64,000 nt of DNA from an uncultured Maribacter sp. Lineage in GTDB: Bacteria; Bacteroidota; Bacteroidia; Flavobacteriales; Flavobacteriaceae. The position numbers and the translations under genes were made by a program. Under the pieces are notes generated by a model. The model did no database searches. It saw only the letters and a list, made by a program, of their open reading frames with translations, and was not told the DNA's origin. Positions 1-8,315 of this stretch are shown here, piece after piece (position 1 is the stretch's first letter; each line of letters starts with the position of its first letter). The stretch is from contig NZ_CANMDU010000003.1 in NCBI RefSeq assembly GCF_947496775.1, positions 186,001-250,000 of the forward strand, given 5' to 3'.

Positions 1-1964
1 ACGCTAGATAGCATGTGAGAGTGTCCATCTTGGTGTTGTACCCCTTCCCCATTAAGTGTTGTTCTACCCGAGGTTCCACCAATAAGAAATCCTTTACAAA
101 GCATATCTCCACAGGCCCAAATCATATCTCCCACGCGTTGAAAACCAAAAATAGAATAGAATACATAAAAAGGAATCATTGGTAATCCATGCATGGCATA
201 GGCCGAACCAGCAGCCATAAATGATGCTATGGCCCCAGCTTCGCAAATTCCTTCTTGTAGTATTTGGCCATCAACACTTTCTCTGTAATAGGAAACGCTA
301 CCAGCATCAACGGGTTTATATAATTGTCCTTTAGGTTGATATATTCCTGCATATCGGAAAAGACCATCTAAACCAAAAGTTCTTGCTTCATCTGGAATAA
401 TAGGAACTATATATTCTTTAATATCATCATGACGAATTAATTTTGTTATTAACCGTACTAAGACCATCGTGGTAGAAACTTCCCTATCTCCTGTACCTTC
501 GTAAAACTCTCCAAATAAATCGTCTCCGGGAGTTTTTATAGCAATACTCTCATCTTTACGCTCTGGTAAGTAGCCTCCTAAAGCTTCTCTTTTTTCTTTA
601 AGGTATTTAATCTCTGGACTATCTGGAGACGGAATGTAAAATTTAGCTTTTGCAGCATCTTCCTTACTCATAGGTATACCAAATCTTGCAGCAGCGTCTA
701 TACGTTCTTCTGCCGTCATGCTTTTTTTCTGGTGCGTGGTATTTTTTCCTTCACCGGAATCTCCCATTCCGTAACCCTTTAGAGTTTTCATTAGGATAAC
801 ACTTGGTTTACCATTAGGTTTTTCTGCCTTATCAAATGCTGCAAAAATCTTTTTATAATCGTGCCCTCCACGTCTTATGGTTCTTATCTCTTCATCAGAT
901 AAAGATTTCATCAATTCTTCGAGCTCCGGGTTGTCTTTTATCCAATGCTTGCGAACCTCATCTCCTGGAAGTACAGAATACATTTGGTAATCGCCATCCA
1001 AAGCCTCATTCATTCTATCTACTAAAATACCTTCATGGTCTCTTTCTATTAAAGAATCCCACTCACTGCCCCAAATAACCTTAGTAACATTCCAACCTGC
1101 TCCCAAGAAACTTCTTTCTAATTCTTGAATAACTTTTCCGTTACCACGAACAGGCCCATCTAATCTTTGTAAATTACAATTAACAACGAGAACCAAATTG
1201 TCTAACTGTTCTCTTACCGCAATATTTAATGTTCCAAGAGTTTCTGGTTCGTCCATTTCACCATCACCAACAAAGGCCCATATTTTTCCTCCTTTTTTCT
1301 CTTTTAATCCTCTATTTTCCAAATATTTTTGAAACCTTGCTTGGTAAATCGCACTTACTCCTATAAGCCCCATAGAAGCCGCTGGAATTTCCCAAAAAGA
1401 AGGCATTCTTCTTGGATGTGGATACGATGGCAAGCCACCTTCTTTCTGTAGTTCTCTTCTAAAGTTTTTAAGGTTATCTTCTGTTAATCTTCCTTCTAGT
1501 AATGCGCGTGCATATATTCCTGGCGCAGCATGTGGCTGAAAAGAAACCAAATCACCCCCATAATCTTCGGACTTTTTTCTAAAAAAATGATTTAAACCTA
1601 CCTCGTACATACTAGCAGCCGATGCGTAAGTGGCAATATGACCACCTACGCCAGCGCCACTATCATAACCTTGTAATACCATTGCCATAGCATTCCATCG
1701 ATTAATATTCTCAATTTTAGTTTCTAGCACTGTATCTCCAGGATACGGTGGTTGGTGTTTTACATTAATTGTATTTATATAAGGGGAGTTTAGTGCTTCG
1801 CCTCCTAATTTTACCCCTTTTTTTATTGCGAAAGCTCGTAAATGGCGTATCAGTTTTGCCGCTTGGTCATCCCCTAAATCTTGGATAACTTCATCTAAAG
1901 ATGCTATCCATTCTTGCAATTCTTGACTCCATTCTAATTCGTTAGCTTCTACTGTTTTATTCAT
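1..1964 (-). CDS. aceE: Pyruvate dehydrogenase E1 component, homodimeric AceE type (C-terminal part beyond the left edge)
   Basis: This is the first 654 codons of an AceE-type E1, a thiamine-diphosphate enzyme that decarboxylates pyruvate or a close 2-oxoacid and passes the acyl group to a lipoyl E2. The ATG is at 1962-1964 and the frame stays open to the window edge. The ThDP motif GDGEMDEPET lies near residues 229-238, and the sequence around it (SFWEIPAASMG upstream, NCNLQRLDGPVRGNGK downstream) is typical of the about 890-residue homodimeric family, not of the PdhA/PdhB type. It has its own 338-bp leader, with a double AGTTAA operator at 2012-2044 and a -7-like TATCTTTA on the minus strand at 2003-1996. 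The operator ties it to the neighbouring catabolic cluster. A 2-oxobutyrate dehydrogenase role, as for the related MdeB, is possible; the family call is secure and the substrate is inference. Confidence 0.95.
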   Translation of the reverse strand, partial: MNKTVEANELEWSQELQEWIASLDEVIQDLGDDQAAKLIRHLRAFAIKKGVKLGGEALNSPYINTINVKHQPPYPGDTVLETKIENINRWNAMAMVLQGYDSGAGVGGHIATYASAASMYEVGLNHFFRKKSEDYGGDLVSFQPHAAPGIYARALLEGRLTEDNLKNFRRELQKEGGLPSYPHPRRMPSFWEIPAASMGLIGVSAIYQARFQKYLENRGLKEKKGGKIWAFVGDGEMDEPETLGTLNIAVREQLDNLVLVVNCNLQRLDGPVRGNGKVIQELERSFLGAGWNVTKVIWGSEWDSLIERDHEGILVDRMNEALDGDYQMYSVLPGDEVRKHWIKDNPELEELMKSLSDEEIRTIRRGGHDYKKIFAAFDKAEKPNGKPSVILMKTLKGYGMGDSGEGKNTTHQKKSMTAEERIDAAARFGIPMSKEDAAKAKFYIPSPDSPEIKYLKEKREALGGYLPERKDESIAIKTPGDDLFGEFYEGTGDREVSTTMVLVRLITKLIRHDDIKEYIVPIIPDEARTFGLDGLFRYAGIYQPKGQLYKPVDAGSVSYYRESVDGQILQEGICEAGAIASFMAAGSAYAMHGLPMIPFYVFYSIFGFQRVGDMIWACGDMLCKGFLIGGTSGRTTLNGEGVQHQDGHSHMLSS

Positions 1965-2302
1965 AACCTTAATATTGAGTATGTTAAATACCGTATAAAG
2001 ATAATAAATTTAATTAATATTATTAACTATTAATAATGTTAACTAAATTAAATTTTAATGTTTTTGGATAAAAAGTGATTTATTTGCGCTTAATGGCACT
2101 TTCAAAACCCACTCTAACGCAATACACTTCTCTTACCATTTTTCATTCGAAGACCCCATTAAATGGGTTTTGCAATGGCATAAAAAATAAAATCTGAGAA
2201 TTTAAAAATATAAGTACTAGTAATTCAAGGTAAGTATTATGATTTTGTTCGCAACCAATTTTTATTATTGTTGCTAATACATAAGCATTATATAAATGGT
2301 TA
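1965..2302. other. Intergenic region upstream of aceE
   Basis: No gene is supported in these 338 bases. The part nearest aceE holds the double AGTTAA-type operator and a -7-like element. The part nearest the VOC gene holds a short CCCAT/ATGGG hairpin at 2155-2167 and an AAAACCCA/TGGGTTTT inverted repeat (2105-2112 and 2164-2171); neither has a T-tract in the direction needed to end the VOC gene. Confidence 0.6.
1996..2044 (-). promoter_or_regulatory. Double AGTTAA-N5-TTAACT operator and -7-like element before aceE
   Basis: Copy one (2012-2028) reads AATTAA-TATTA-TTAACT. Copy two (2028-2044) reads TATTAA-TAATG-TTAACT and starts exactly 16 bp later, sharing the central TTAACTATTAA. Eight bases further in the direction of aceE is TATCTTTA (2003-1996), one base off the Bacteroidota -7 consensus TAnnTTTG. 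Overlap of the operator with the -33 region would suit repression. Confidence 0.7.
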
Positions 2303-3331
2303 TCATTTTAAATTACCTACTAAGTTCCACGATAATCCATCGGGGGATTTAAATGAAATACTAGGTTCTTTAAATTCATTTTCATAAATTTCTGTTACTT
2401 CAGTTGCTCCACCATTAATGACTTTTTTTCTATAAGCTTCAATATCTCTTACTTGATACGTTAAAAGAGACATCCCAAGTGAGCCTGGTCGAGAAAGGTC
2501 ATGAACATCTTTCATCTCTGAAGAAGTAAACATTCTAACAATTTTTAAACGACCCGACAAATGGCCTTTAACATCTAAAGAAGACCTAGGGTCATCAAAA
2601 TCATGAATACTATAAACCTCTGAACTACTAAGGCCAAAGGTCTGTTGATTTCCTGATGAACATGTAGGTTTTCCTCCTAAATTTTGTTCTTTTTGTCTTA
2701 AAAGCCCAAGACATTCATCATAAAACTTTAATGAACCAATATCATCCATGCGCAATAAGATGCCGTGATGTGTAAATTGGCTAGATTTTAGAAAAGAGTT
2801 TTCATCTATCTTACCGTAGGTTGGCTTTTCATAATTATATCTTTCAAAAATTGCCAATCTGCAATAAGGGTGTAGAGCAATTCCTTCTCTAACACCAAGT
2901 GGTCTGTCAAAAAATGGCTTTCCTTTTTCCATTTGATATACCTGTAACCAATGCGGCATAATAAAAGACCATAAATCTCCTTTAGTAATGGCATCTTCTA
3001 CATGGTTTAGAATATTAAGAACGCTTTTTGTTAATAATACGCACCATCTACCGCCATTATGACGGAGATTTGCAGTATACCCTATACCTTTATTTATTGG
3101 TTTATCCCATTGCATTAATCGTATAAAACTGTGATCACTATCTAAATGTTGTAATTGAACTGACTTAACCTTTGAATTAACATTGTAAAGTTTTTTAGCA
3201 CTTTCCATAGATAGTTCTCCATGGTCCACAATTCGATAACCAAATTGGTTCCAAAATGAAATTGCCGATATGAGGTCTGGCACTCCTATACATGATTCAT
3301 AAACTCCTCTAATTTCTTGTTGGCTGGCCAT
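2303..3331 (-). CDS. Two-domain VOC (glyoxalase/dioxygenase fold) protein, cytoplasmic
   Basis: A 342-residue protein with two vicinal-oxygen-chelate modules, about residues 8-140 and 183-340. The second module opens with FTHHG at 186-190, where the first His is the usual metal-ligand position, and both modules show the beta-alpha-beta-beta-beta pattern. No signal peptide is visible. It is a clear paralogue of the exported VOC protein at 23550-24662: both share GIGY, the FDRP/FNRP stretch, FERY/FQRY and FTHH in the same order. VOC enzymes include extradiol dioxygenases, glyoxalases, epimerases and hydratases, and the sequence does not choose among them. It lies 130 bp downstream of the DUF1838-like lipoprotein gene on the same strand and is probably read with it. 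Its place in the cluster suggests work on the cluster's substrate. Confidence 0.75.
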   Translation of the reverse strand: MASQQEIRGVYESCIGVPDLISAISFWNQFGYRIVDHGELSMESAKKLYNVNSKVKSVQLQHLDSDHSFIRLMQWDKPINKGIGYTANLRHNGGRWCVLLTKSVLNILNHVEDAITKGDLWSFIMPHWLQVYQMEKGKPFFDRPLGVREGIALHPYCRLAIFERYNYEKPTYGKIDENSFLKSSQFTHHGILLRMDDIGSLKFYDECLGLLRQKEQNLGGKPTCSSGNQQTFGLSSSEVYSIHDFDDPRSSLDVKGHLSGRLKIVRMFTSSEMKDVHDLSRPGSLGMSLLTYQVRDIEAYRKKVINGGATEVTEIYENEFKEPSISFKSPDGLSWNLVGNLK

Positions 3332-3461
3332 ACTATTTTTTTTCTAAATTTCTATTCCCTAATTATTAATAACCTTTTTTAACTAAAGGTATTACACACA
3401 CAACTTTAAGTTTAATTTGGAATTATAGCGCTTAGATACTATAATAAGGTAACATATAGAA

Positions 3462-4343
3462 TTACCTTCCCCATCCGTCACCAGCTTCTCCTTTTTGCAA
3501 ACTACGTACTTCCGCAACATCTTTTGGTGGATTGAGCCATTGTGGTTTAACTTCCTTTGCCCAAGTTAACAACTGCTTTGGAAATTCATCATGACTTTCC
3601 ACTCGCCAAGAATATAGTTGTATAATTGCAGGGCCACTGCCTGCCCATTTAGGTAATTGCCCATACCGCTGCCAACTCATTTGATGTGGTTCTTCTACAC
3701 TACCCTCTGGGTGAATAAAAAAATCATAGTTCTCCCATGCCTGGTATTGGTTCCCAGAGGGCAACGGAAAATCTAAAAAAACTGCAGCGTTAAATATAAA
3801 AGTATTTCCCATTTTACGGTATGGGATACCCTCTTTTGCTTCTATTAGTTGTACTCTATCTCCGACACCCTGTTCTACATCCCCATATATTCTATTATTT
3901 TCTAGTCTATAAGTTATCATTTGATAAGGATATGCAATCGGTGCAACTACTTTTCCATTATACTCCGTAATAACCTCTCCCGTTTCAACATCTGTATACG
4001 CAAATGTTTTTCTGGTAAGGTGGGTTATTTTACCTTCAGGGGTATCTGGCCAAATAATAGTGGAACTATCAAAACCTATCATTCCAAAAAGCTTTTTGCC
4101 GGAAGGGTATTCATATACGCCGCCTTCTGCAATCCAATGAACAGCGTCCCCAGTACCTGCCCTAGCATTCACCCATATTTTAAGTGCCTCTGGTGCGTTT
4201 TTGTAAGATGACTTATCTTCAGAAGGATGTACAAACTCTCTTGTACGTTTTTCTTCTTCTTTCTCTATCGAAGTACTTTTTTCTTCTTTACAACCAAGAA
4301 GAAAAAATAAACCAAGCAATAAACCAGTAGCAATATGTTTCAT
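3462..4343 (-). CDS. DUF1838-like lipoprotein
   Basis: A 293-residue protein with a lipoprotein signal; the lipobox LLGC places the acylated Cys near residue 18, followed by a Lys/Glu-rich linker. The core resembles DUF1838 proteins: an aromatic strand (VHWIAEGGVYEY), a GMIGFDSS strand, then FAYTDVETGEVITEYNG and a YPYQMITYRL strand. DUF1838 has no settled biochemical role that I can name, but such proteins often sit among oxidoreductase and hydrolase genes in catabolic loci. A second member is at 18149-19042, which supports a role in this pathway. The gene starts 83 bp from a double AGTTAA operator (4427-4459) and is divergent from the TonB receptor gene. The family call rests on remembered sequence style and should be treated as probable. 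Confidence 0.6.
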   Translation of the reverse strand: MKHIATGLLLGLFFLLGCKEEKSTSIEKEEEKRTREFVHPSEDKSSYKNAPEALKIWVNARAGTGDAVHWIAEGGVYEYPSGKKLFGMIGFDSSTIIWPDTPEGKITHLTRKTFAYTDVETGEVITEYNGKVVAPIAYPYQMITYRLENNRIYGDVEQGVGDRVQLIEAKEGIPYRKMGNTFIFNAAVFLDFPLPSGNQYQAWENYDFFIHPEGSVEEPHQMSWQRYGQLPKWAGSGPAIIQLYSWRVESHDEFPKQLLTWAKEVKPQWLNPPKDVAEVRSLQKGEAGDGWGR

Positions 4344-4409
4344 AGTTCTTTGTATTATTTAGAAAATTCAAGCTATACAATAAAAAATGTAGCGCTTTTT
4401 AAACATGCT

Positions 4410-4459
4410 CTAAAATACAATTAATTAGTTAACTAATCAAACTATTAACTTAATTAACT
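4410..4459 (-). promoter_or_regulatory. Double operator and -7-like element before the DUF1838-like gene
   Basis: Copy one (4427-4443) is degenerate, AGTTAA-CTAAT-CAAACT. Copy two (4443-4459) is TATTAA-CTTAA-TTAACT, again 16 bp on. On the minus strand TATTTTAG (4417-4410), one base from TAnnTTTG, begins 9 bp after the operator edge, the same geometry as at aceE and the carboxylase operon. Confidence 0.65.
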
Positions 4460-4634
4460 AACATATATATTTACATAAGAAAAAATAACTACACCTTAAT
4501 ATATAGAAAACGAACCATGCATTTTCTAACAAAAATCCCCCAAAACCTCTAATTATACAATATAAAAGACCATTAGTTACCAATAGTGAATAACATATGT
4601 TAAAAACAATAAAAATGTAATTTTTTAAAAAAAT

Positions 4635-4677
4635 AGTTAATTTAATTAACCATTAACATAATTAATTATTATATTAG
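4635..4677 (+). promoter_or_regulatory. Double operator and -7-like element before the TonB receptor gene
   Basis: Copy one (4635-4651) is AGTTAA-TTTAA-TTAACC and copy two (4651-4667) is CATTAA-CATAA-TTAATT, 16 bp on. TATATTAG at 4670-4677 is one base from TAnnTTTG and starts 3 bp after the operator. This would leave a 5' leader of about 100 nt before the ATG at 4786. Confidence 0.65.
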
Positions 4678-4785
4678 TGAAGAAATTAAGCGCTTTTTTT
4701 CAAAAAAACAAGAAACAAAAAAGGCGAAACCAACCGAAAACACTAGGTTATATCAACTAAATTGAACTAAATAATTACTACATCT

Positions 4786-7440
4786 ATGAAAACGTACAAA
4801 ACTTCAAATTTGATCTGTTTACTTAGTTTTTTACTTTTCTCGGCAGGAATATTTGCCCAAGGAACAGTAACAGGAACAGTAACGGACAACAACAATCTTC
4901 CCATCTTGGGCGCAACAGTACAACAACAAGGCACTTCCAACGGTGTTGTTACTGATGACAATGGTATGTATAGCATACAAGCAGCAAACGGAGATATTCT
5001 TATCTTTTCTTATATTGGTTTCGGTCGCAAAAAGGCCGAAGTAACAGGACCTACATTAAACATACAACTTAAGGAAGATGTAAGTTTATTAAATGAAGTG
5101 GTAGTGTCTTCTACCAGAAAACCTGTACGAAAATTACAGGCCACGACTGCCATTAATACTATTGGCACTCAAGAACTAAATATTTTAAAACCTGAATCAT
5201 TTACAGAGGCGATTCAAAATACACCGGGTGTCACCATAGACGAAACTCAAGGTAGAAAAGGTGGATTTAACATTCGTGGTTTTCCTGGAGGATCAAGTTA
5301 CACAACAACCTTAATAGATGGTTTACCCATTTCTGGTACGCAAGGATTAACTGGAGGTACTCAAGAATTCTACGGTATTGATCCAAGTATTCAAAATATT
5401 GAAGTAGTACGTGGTGCGGCAGCAACCTTATTTGGTAGAGCAGCAGCAGCGGGTGCCATCAATATTATATCTAAAACAGGTGGAACAGAACATAAAGGTT
5501 CTTTTTCTTTAACAAAGTACAGTAACAATTCAAGACAAGGGCATCAATTCGAAGATGAAGTAGATTTCCGAACAGATTTTAACTTTAATGGCCCTCTTAC
5601 TGAAAAAATTCGCTATAATATTGGTGGGTACCTTTTAGAAGATTCTGGTGTAAAAGAACAATTCGAAAAAGATAGAGGTGCGCAAATAAGAGCTAATTTT
5701 GATTGGTTAATTACGGAAACTTCTTCCATTCGTGTATACGGAAGTACTTTTAATAACCAGTTTCAAAATATTACAGATGCACCTTGGGATTTAGAAAATG
5801 GCAAAATACTTGATGGATGGCACCCTGCAAATACATTTTTTAATGATGCAGGAAACCTTACTCAGGCTTTTGGTGAAATAGGAGTTAGAAATGCTTTCTT
5901 TGATACTTCCGCTGCGATAGATGCCAATACTGGCAATGCTCTTAGAGATAATCCTGGGAGAAACAAAGAGAAAGCTCGTGGAACAACAGTCGGTGTGGAT
6001 TTTAATATTGATTTAGGAAACGGATGGTTCTGGAATGAAAGATTTAGATATAATGACTTTAAATACCTAGACATAAATGAGTTTAACTTCTCTACTTTTT
6101 ATGATGTTAACACTACAGTTAGTAGGTTTAATGGTCAGGCAGATAACCAAAATAGAGATTTAATTACCGAACATAGAATTTCAAAACAGATTAAAGGAGC
6201 CAATACTGAACACAATATTAGTGGAGGTGTTTATTACAGTACAGCCGAAAGGGATCGTTTAGGTTTAAACTTTATATATGGTTCTAGCGTAACATTTAGG
6301 AACCCTACTGTTGGACCAAATGGTTTTACTAGAGGTAGCTTTAGTAATCCAAATTTACCAAGTACCTCTTATGTTTCTAACACTTCTTCTAATAGGTCCG
6401 AAACTAGTACGGCTATCTTTATAGGGGATGAAATGGTGTTTAACGAGAAATTAAGTGTTAATGTATCTTTTCGTTATGATTGGCTAAAAACTAGATTTAA
6501 CAACGATCCAGAAGAAATTAGATCCACTGGAATAAATTACGACCCTGGTACATTTGAAGAAAATGAGTTAAAATTCAAAGATTTATCTTATTCTATAGGT
6601 GCCAATTATTTATTAGGAAAATCCTCAGCTATTTACGGAAACTTCGTTAGAGCATTTTCATTACCCGGATCTATTAACTTAACAACAATATTACCAGAAG
6701 ATAATGAGGTTGTAAATAATTTAGAGATAGGGTATAGAGCAGGTTTAGGAGATTTAACATTAGATTTTACCCTGTTTAACACCACTATTGATAATAGAAC
6801 TGCAACTATTTTTGATGGTGACCTTGGTGAATGGGTAGAACAACCAGCAGGTGCCAATAAAGTGTTTGGTGGTGAATTTTCTGCAGTATATACGCCTAAA
6901 GCTATAAAAGGTCTTTTATTCAGAGGAGCCGTTACACTTTCTAATTCTGAATATGATACATTTTTAGTGCCATTAAGTTCTGGTACTGATCCTGATAATA
7001 TCTATGGACTTAACCTTGTAACTACAGAGAATGGTTTACAAGCCTTTGATATTGGAGGGTTAAAAGCTCAAAATAGACCTTCTACTATATATAATTTAAA
7101 CATAGGATACGGAACGGATAGATGGGGCGCAGACTTTGGAGGTATTACATATTCCGGAGCTTACGCAGATGTGCTAAATCTTGTGGAGTTACCAACATTA
7201 TCTGAATATAACCTTGGCGCATATTATACTTTCCCTATGGGTAAAAATGAATTAAAAGTTAGCATGCGTATTAAGAATCTTTTTGATGGTGCCAATGCAA
7301 GACAGCTTGTTGTTGGTGGACAGGATGGTGATGCTAGTTTAAGAGAACTACAAGCTAATCCAGATGGTATAGGAAGAATATCATCCGCTGTATTCCAAAA
7401 TCCTAAAAGAGTATTGTTTACTTTAGGGTATACGTTTTAA
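4786..7440 (+). CDS. TonB-dependent outer-membrane receptor with carboxypeptidase-regulatory-like domain, no SusD partner
   Basis: An 884-residue receptor expected to carry a specific ligand across the outer membrane using TonB energy. It has a signal peptide ending near residue 25 (AGIFAQ), a carboxypeptidase-D regulatory-like domain at about 25-105 (GTVTGTVTDNNNLPILGATV to YIGFG), a plug at about 110-235 (NIRGFPGG, LIDGLPI, VVRGAAATLFG) and a 22-strand-type barrel ending in GYTF with the terminal Phe. It is a single gene without a SusD lipoprotein beside it, and its length and plug match siderophore, cobalamin or haem-type receptors better than SusC glycan importers. It has its own double operator at 4635-4667, so it probably imports the substrate of the surrounding catabolic genes. 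Confidence 0.9.
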   Translation: MKTYKTSNLICLLSFLLFSAGIFAQGTVTGTVTDNNNLPILGATVQQQGTSNGVVTDDNGMYSIQAANGDILIFSYIGFGRKKAEVTGPTLNIQLKEDVSLLNEVVVSSTRKPVRKLQATTAINTIGTQELNILKPESFTEAIQNTPGVTIDETQGRKGGFNIRGFPGGSSYTTTLIDGLPISGTQGLTGGTQEFYGIDPSIQNIEVVRGAAATLFGRAAAAGAINIISKTGGTEHKGSFSLTKYSNNSRQGHQFEDEVDFRTDFNFNGPLTEKIRYNIGGYLLEDSGVKEQFEKDRGAQIRANFDWLITETSSIRVYGSTFNNQFQNITDAPWDLENGKILDGWHPANTFFNDAGNLTQAFGEIGVRNAFFDTSAAIDANTGNALRDNPGRNKEKARGTTVGVDFNIDLGNGWFWNERFRYNDFKYLDINEFNFSTFYDVNTTVSRFNGQADNQNRDLITEHRISKQIKGANTEHNISGGVYYSTAERDRLGLNFIYGSSVTFRNPTVGPNGFTRGSFSNPNLPSTSYVSNTSSNRSETSTAIFIGDEMVFNEKLSVNVSFRYDWLKTRFNNDPEEIRSTGINYDPGTFEENELKFKDLSYSIGANYLLGKSSAIYGNFVRAFSLPGSINLTTILPEDNEVVNNLEIGYRAGLGDLTLDFTLFNTTIDNRTATIFDGDLGEWVEQPAGANKVFGGEFSAVYTPKAIKGLLFRGAVTLSNSEYDTFLVPLSSGTDPDNIYGLNLVTTENGLQAFDIGGLKAQNRPSTIYNLNIGYGTDRWGADFGGITYSGAYADVLNLVELPTLSEYNLGAYYTFPMGKNELKVSMRIKNLFDGANARQLVVGGQDGDASLRELQANPDGIGRISSAVFQNPKRVLFTLGYTF

Positions 7441-7467
7441 AAAACAAAATTTGAGTTAGTCAGCTTT

Positions 7468-7513
7468 AAAGACATCTTGATCTTATTTATATCAAGGTGT
7501 CTTTAATTTTTTT
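7468..7513 (+). terminator. Intrinsic terminator of the TonB receptor gene
   Basis: A 14-bp stem (AAAGACATCTTGAT at 7468-7481 with ATCAAGGTGTCTTT at 7491-7504, one G-T pair), a 9-nt loop, and a run of seven T at 7507-7513, starting 28 bp after the receptor stop codon. Confidence 0.85.
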
Positions 7514-7631
7514 ATACAAAAAATAAAAAACTATAAAAGAGTTAAAGGTCCTATTACATAGAAAAGCTATATAGATTACTTTAAGTAGAAAAATTGCTAC
7601 TAACTAACATTCACTTTCGAAATTTAAATAT

Positions 7632-8201
7632 ATGAACGTATTACGTAAACTTTTAAGTATTACAATTATCATTACCAGCTTAAACAGCATTCATGCTCAG
7701 GATCCAGTTACAAATAAACACGCCTCTAAATCTGAAATTAGCGCAACTGTTTCGGGAATGACTTTTGTAACAAAAGACCTTGAAAGTTCCATTTTATTTT
7801 ACACTAAGTTTTTAGGATTCACTGTGCGAAAACGCATAAAAATCGATACTCCTGAGGGGCTTGCTAATTTTGGCGTTAAAGGTGACCAAGAACTAGATTA
7901 TGTTGGCCTTGTTCCAGCAGAGTTTTCCGAAGATAATATTATAATGGGAATTAATTTCATTGAAATTACAGAAGCTTTAGACGGTCCCCTCCTACAAAAA
8001 GAAAATAGAAATCCAATTGCAGGGGAACAAATGATAGCTTTTTCGGTTCAAAGTTTATTAGAAATTGAAAAACAAATGCAAGCAGCTAATATACCTTTAA
8101 TAGCACCGATAACTCCTTCTGCAACAGGAAAATCAATGACGCTAACAGTTTTAGATCCAAATGGAATTAGAATTCACATGTATGAATACATTAAAAATTA
8201 G
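7632..8201 (+). CDS. Exported single-domain VOC protein
   Basis: A 189-residue protein with a cleavable signal peptide (hydrophobic residues 5-20, cut after HAQ near residue 23) and one VOC module at about 41-186: SGMTFVTKDLESSILFYTKFLGFTVRK opens the fold and MTLTVLDPNGIRIHMYEY closes it. The TVLDPNGI strand is the usual C-terminal ligand strand of glyoxalase/bleomycin-resistance-type proteins. A periplasmic VOC enzyme is unusual; with the other exported VOC protein and the lipoproteins of this cluster it suggests that early steps take place outside the cytoplasm. It follows the receptor terminator, so it needs its own promoter; I saw no AGTTAA operator before it. Function is not assignable beyond the fold. 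Confidence 0.75.
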   Translation: MNVLRKLLSITIIITSLNSIHAQDPVTNKHASKSEISATVSGMTFVTKDLESSILFYTKFLGFTVRKRIKIDTPEGLANFGVKGDQELDYVGLVPAEFSEDNIIMGINFIEITEALDGPLLQKENRNPIAGEQMIAFSVQSLLEIEKQMQAANIPLIAPITPSATGKSMTLTVLDPNGIRIHMYEYIKN

Positions 8202-8271
8202 AAAGATTATCCCTTTTAACTACACGAACATTCTAAAAGGATGTGAATTTTAATTTTCGAAAAATTAGCCG

Positions 8272-8315
8272 AATAATAAAGCCTTTCCAATACTTATTGG
8301 AAAGGCTTTATTATT
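8272..8315. terminator. Bidirectional terminator between VOC and aldehyde dehydrogenase genes
   Basis: A perfect 21-bp stem, 8272-8292 paired with 8295-8315, with a 2-nt loop (CT, opening in practice to a larger loop). Each arm ends in T- or A-rich sequence, so it can stop transcription from both the converging VOC gene and the ALDH gene. The 3' arm overlaps the first bases of the ALDH stop codon. Confidence 0.85.

Larger units (their letters stand above)
4344..4785. other. Divergent regulatory region between the DUF1838-like and TonB receptor genes
   Basis: These 442 bases hold no supported gene. They carry two separate double operators (4427-4459 and 4635-4667), each next to a -7-like element pointing outwards to its gene. 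The word AGCGCTTTTT occurs in both halves (4391-4400 and 4689-4698). The stretch between them is very AT-rich. Confidence 0.7.

Noticed and set aside
836-1078. Plus-strand ORF inside aceE
   Set aside because: It is antisense to a conserved, intact AceE frame and has no recognisable domain; the same holds for the other antisense ORFs across the window.
2155-2167. Short CCCAT/ATGGG hairpin with TTTT as terminator
   Set aside because: The T-run follows on the plus strand, but both flanking genes are on the minus strand; the stem is only 5 bp.
3368-3384. Possible eighth operator before the VOC gene (TTAACT half-site)
   Set aside because: Only one half matches; the other half reads AATAAC, so it is not counted among the sites.
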